From the NCBI GenBank assembly GCA_001770785.1, contig MERZ01000236.1:1006-6218 (forward strand): 5,213 nucleotides of DNA, in the 5' to 3' direction. This DNA is from Burkholderiales bacterium RIFCSPHIGHO2_12_FULL_61_11 (GTDB taxonomy: Bacteria > Pseudomonadota > Gammaproteobacteria > Burkholderiales > Burkholderiaceae_C). A program made the translations under genes and the position numbers. Positions 3,998-5,213 of this stretch are shown here, one piece after another (position 1 is the stretch's first letter; each line of letters begins with the position of its first letter). A model generated the notes under the pieces. It saw only the letters and a list, made by a program, of their open reading frames with translations. It was not told where the DNA came from and searched no databases.

Positions 3998-5213
3998 ATG
4001 CCACGCCAGCTTCCCGACTATGCCGAGCTGCACGCGCTGAGCAACTTCAGCTTTCAGCGCGGCGCTTCGCACGCCGAAGAGCTGGTCGAGCGCGCCCATG
4101 CGCTCGGCTATAGCGCTCTGGCCATTACCGACGAATGTTCGGTTGCCGGCGTGGTGCGGGCGCATGAGGCAGCCAAAAAGCACGGGCTCAAGCTGCTGCC
4201 GGGTACCGAGTTTCTTGTGCAGGCCGCGACGCCGTTTCGCCTGGTCGTGCTGCCGCATAACGCGGCGGGCTGGGGCAACCTGTGTGAGTTCATCACTGCC
4301 GCCCGCCAGGCCGGCGACACACAAGAAAAAGGCAGTTACCGGGTGGCGCTGGATGACACTGATTTTTCCTTGTTGACCCATTGCGAAGTGCTGCTATGTC
4401 CGCTGAATGGCGCTCTGGATGCTATTGATAGTGAAGCACTTTACGCCCATGCTGATTGGGCTGTAAGCCTTTTTTGTTCGCATTGCTGGCTGGCCGTGGA
4501 ATTGCTGCAGGGCCTTGATGACGCACTGCGCCTGCAGCAGTTGCAGGCGGTCGCCTTGCGAACTGGCATCGGGCTGGTGGCTGCTGGCAATGTGCTGATG
4601 CATGTGCGTTCGCGCAAGCCGCTGCACGACGTGATGACTGCCATTCAGCTTGGCAAGACCGTGCATGACTGTGGCTTTGCCTTGCAGCCCAATGCCGAGG
4701 CGCATTTGCGGCCTCGAATGCGGCTGGCCGACATTTACCCGGCTGAACTGCTGCGGGCCACGCTGGAAGTGGCGGCGCGCTGCCGTTTCAGCCTGGACGA
4801 GATTCGCGATTTATACCGCTATCCGCAGCAGGACCTGTTGCCTGCCGCCGAAACTCCCGCGCAATGCCTTGGCCGCTTGACCGCGCAAGGCGCAAGGCGG
4901 CGTTATCCGGGCGGCGTGCCTGATAAAGTCCAGGCCCAGCTCAAGCACGAACTCGCGCTGATCGAAGAGCTGCACTACGAGATGTTTTTCATCACGGTGC
5001 ATGACATCGTGCGCTTTGCCAATGAGCAAGGCATCCTGTGCCAGGGCCGCGGCTCGGCGGCCAATTCAGCGGTGTGTTACTGCCTGGGCATCACGGCCGT
5101 CAATCCGGCTGAAAGCAGTGTTTTATTTGAGCGCTTCATGAGTCGCGAACGCCATGAGCCGCCCGATATCGATGTCGATTTTGAACACCAGCGGCGCGAG
5201 GAAGTCATCCAGT
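3998..5213 (+). CDS. dnaE2: DnaE2, error-prone DNA polymerase III alpha subunit, N-terminal part
   Basis: The frame runs off the window after 405 codons; the family is usually about 1,000-1,100 residues. DnaE2 is the C-family polymerase of the SOS mutasome that copies damaged templates. The start [19 protein letters not shown] matches the DnaE2 PHP domain, whose usual opening is ELHCLSNFSFLRGAS, with H12 and TDE at 44-46. Further landmarks are [11 protein letters not shown] (201-211), [41 protein letters not shown] (349-366) and [16 protein letters not shown] (388-403). The last holds D392 and D394, aligning with catalytic D401 and D403 of E. coli DnaE. The [15 protein letters not shown] wording and the cassette context separate it from replicative DnaE1. 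ATG 3998 lies 10 bp after the imuB stop with only a weak upstream purine tract, so coupling to imuB is likely. A palindromic repeat lies in frame at residues ~142-161. Confidence 0.95.
   Translation, partial: MPRQLPDYAELHALSNFSFQRGASHAEELVERAHALGYSALAITDECSVAGVVRAHEAAKKHGLKLLPGTEFLVQAATPFRLVVLPHNAAGWGNLCEFITAARQAGDTQEKGSYRVALDDTDFSLLTHCEVLLCPLNGALDAIDSEALYAHADWAVSLFCSHCWLAVELLQGLDDALRLQQLQAVALRTGIGLVAAGNVLMHVRSRKPLHDVMTAIQLGKTVHDCGFALQPNAEAHLRPRMRLADIYPAELLRATLEVAARCRFSLDEIRDLYRYPQQDLLPAAETPAQCLGRLTAQGARRRYPGGVPDKVQAQLKHELALIEELHYEMFFITVHDIVRFANEQGILCQGRGSAANSAVCYCLGITAVNPAESSVLFERFMSRERHEPPDIDVDFEHQRREEVIQ
4421..4479 (+). repeat. Palindromic AT-rich repeat, copy 3, inside dnaE2
   Basis: This 59-base segment runs from GCTATTGATAG to TTTTTTGTTC. 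TTACGCCCA (4441-4449) pairs with TGGGC-T-GTAA (4457-4466) over nine base pairs with one bulge. It is the same family as the minus-strand copy at 2791-2849 (about 38 of 59 identical by eye, including TGGGCTG and the TTTTGTTC end). It is translated as DnaE2 residues ~142-161 ([20 protein letters not shown]), between the PHP region and the conserved WLAVEL block, a variable-length stretch in this family. Confidence 0.55.

Noticed and set aside
2779..4479. CRISPR-like interpretation of the repeated segments
   Set aside because: Copies are far apart, in both orientations, diverged and inside reading frames; there are no regular spacers.
3998..5213. Replicative DnaE1 rather than DnaE2
   Set aside because: The [17 protein letters not shown] and [16 protein letters not shown] wording, the short N-terminus and the position after imuA-imuB point to DnaE2.
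1..5213. tRNA, rRNA, riboswitch, replication origin or attachment site
   Set aside because: No cloverleaf, rRNA-like stretch, riboswitch core or att-like duplication was recognised by eye.

Overview
The window looks like a high-GC betaproteobacterial chromosome, most likely Burkholderiales and probably Comamonadaceae (Polaromonas/Rhodoferax/Acidovorax type). The reasons are GC-rich codon use, the protein variants, an imuA-imuB-dnaE2 mutagenesis cassette, and AT-rich palindromic repeats of a kind I associate with that family. The taxonomic call is inference; no search was run.

Layout, all genes on the + strand. Bases 1-261 are the 3' end of a sulfate/thiosulfate ABC transporter ATPase (cysA). 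Bases 312-818 are a complete dsbB, the quinone-linked membrane oxidase that recycles DsbA, followed by a probable rho-independent terminator at 837-869. Bases 870-1790 are a gene-poor, decayed interval. It holds a truncated OsmB-like glycine-zipper protein (to 1258), an 18-bp palindrome, a strong hairpin at 1274-1305, and a degenerate IS1595-family transposase (about 1345-1696). From 1809 to the window end lies the SOS mutagenesis cassette: imuA (1809-2603), imuB (2566-3987, overlapping imuA by 38 bp) and dnaE2 (3998 to beyond 5213, 405 codons visible). A LexA-type operator, CTGT-N8-TCAG, lies at 1730-1745 over a TATACT -10-like hexamer.

How the genes work together: in known systems ImuA, ImuB and DnaE2 form an error-prone translesion complex induced by DNA damage, with DnaE2 as polymerase, ImuB as a catalytically inactive Y-family adaptor and ImuA as a RecA-like accessory protein. 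The close packing and the operator upstream fit one LexA-controlled transcript. cysA, dsbB and the decayed interval have no evident functional link to the cassette.

Two things go beyond routine annotation. (1) About 87 bp inside the IS1595 transposase remnant (near 1508-1594) is inverted; flipping it on paper restores the family's C-terminal region in one open frame. (2) At least two, probably three, copies of a hairpin-forming AT-rich repeat sit inside the reading frames of imuB (two sites) and dnaE2 (one site). They are translated as in-frame inserts, reminiscent of Rickettsia palindromic elements. I see no wholly new multi-gene system.
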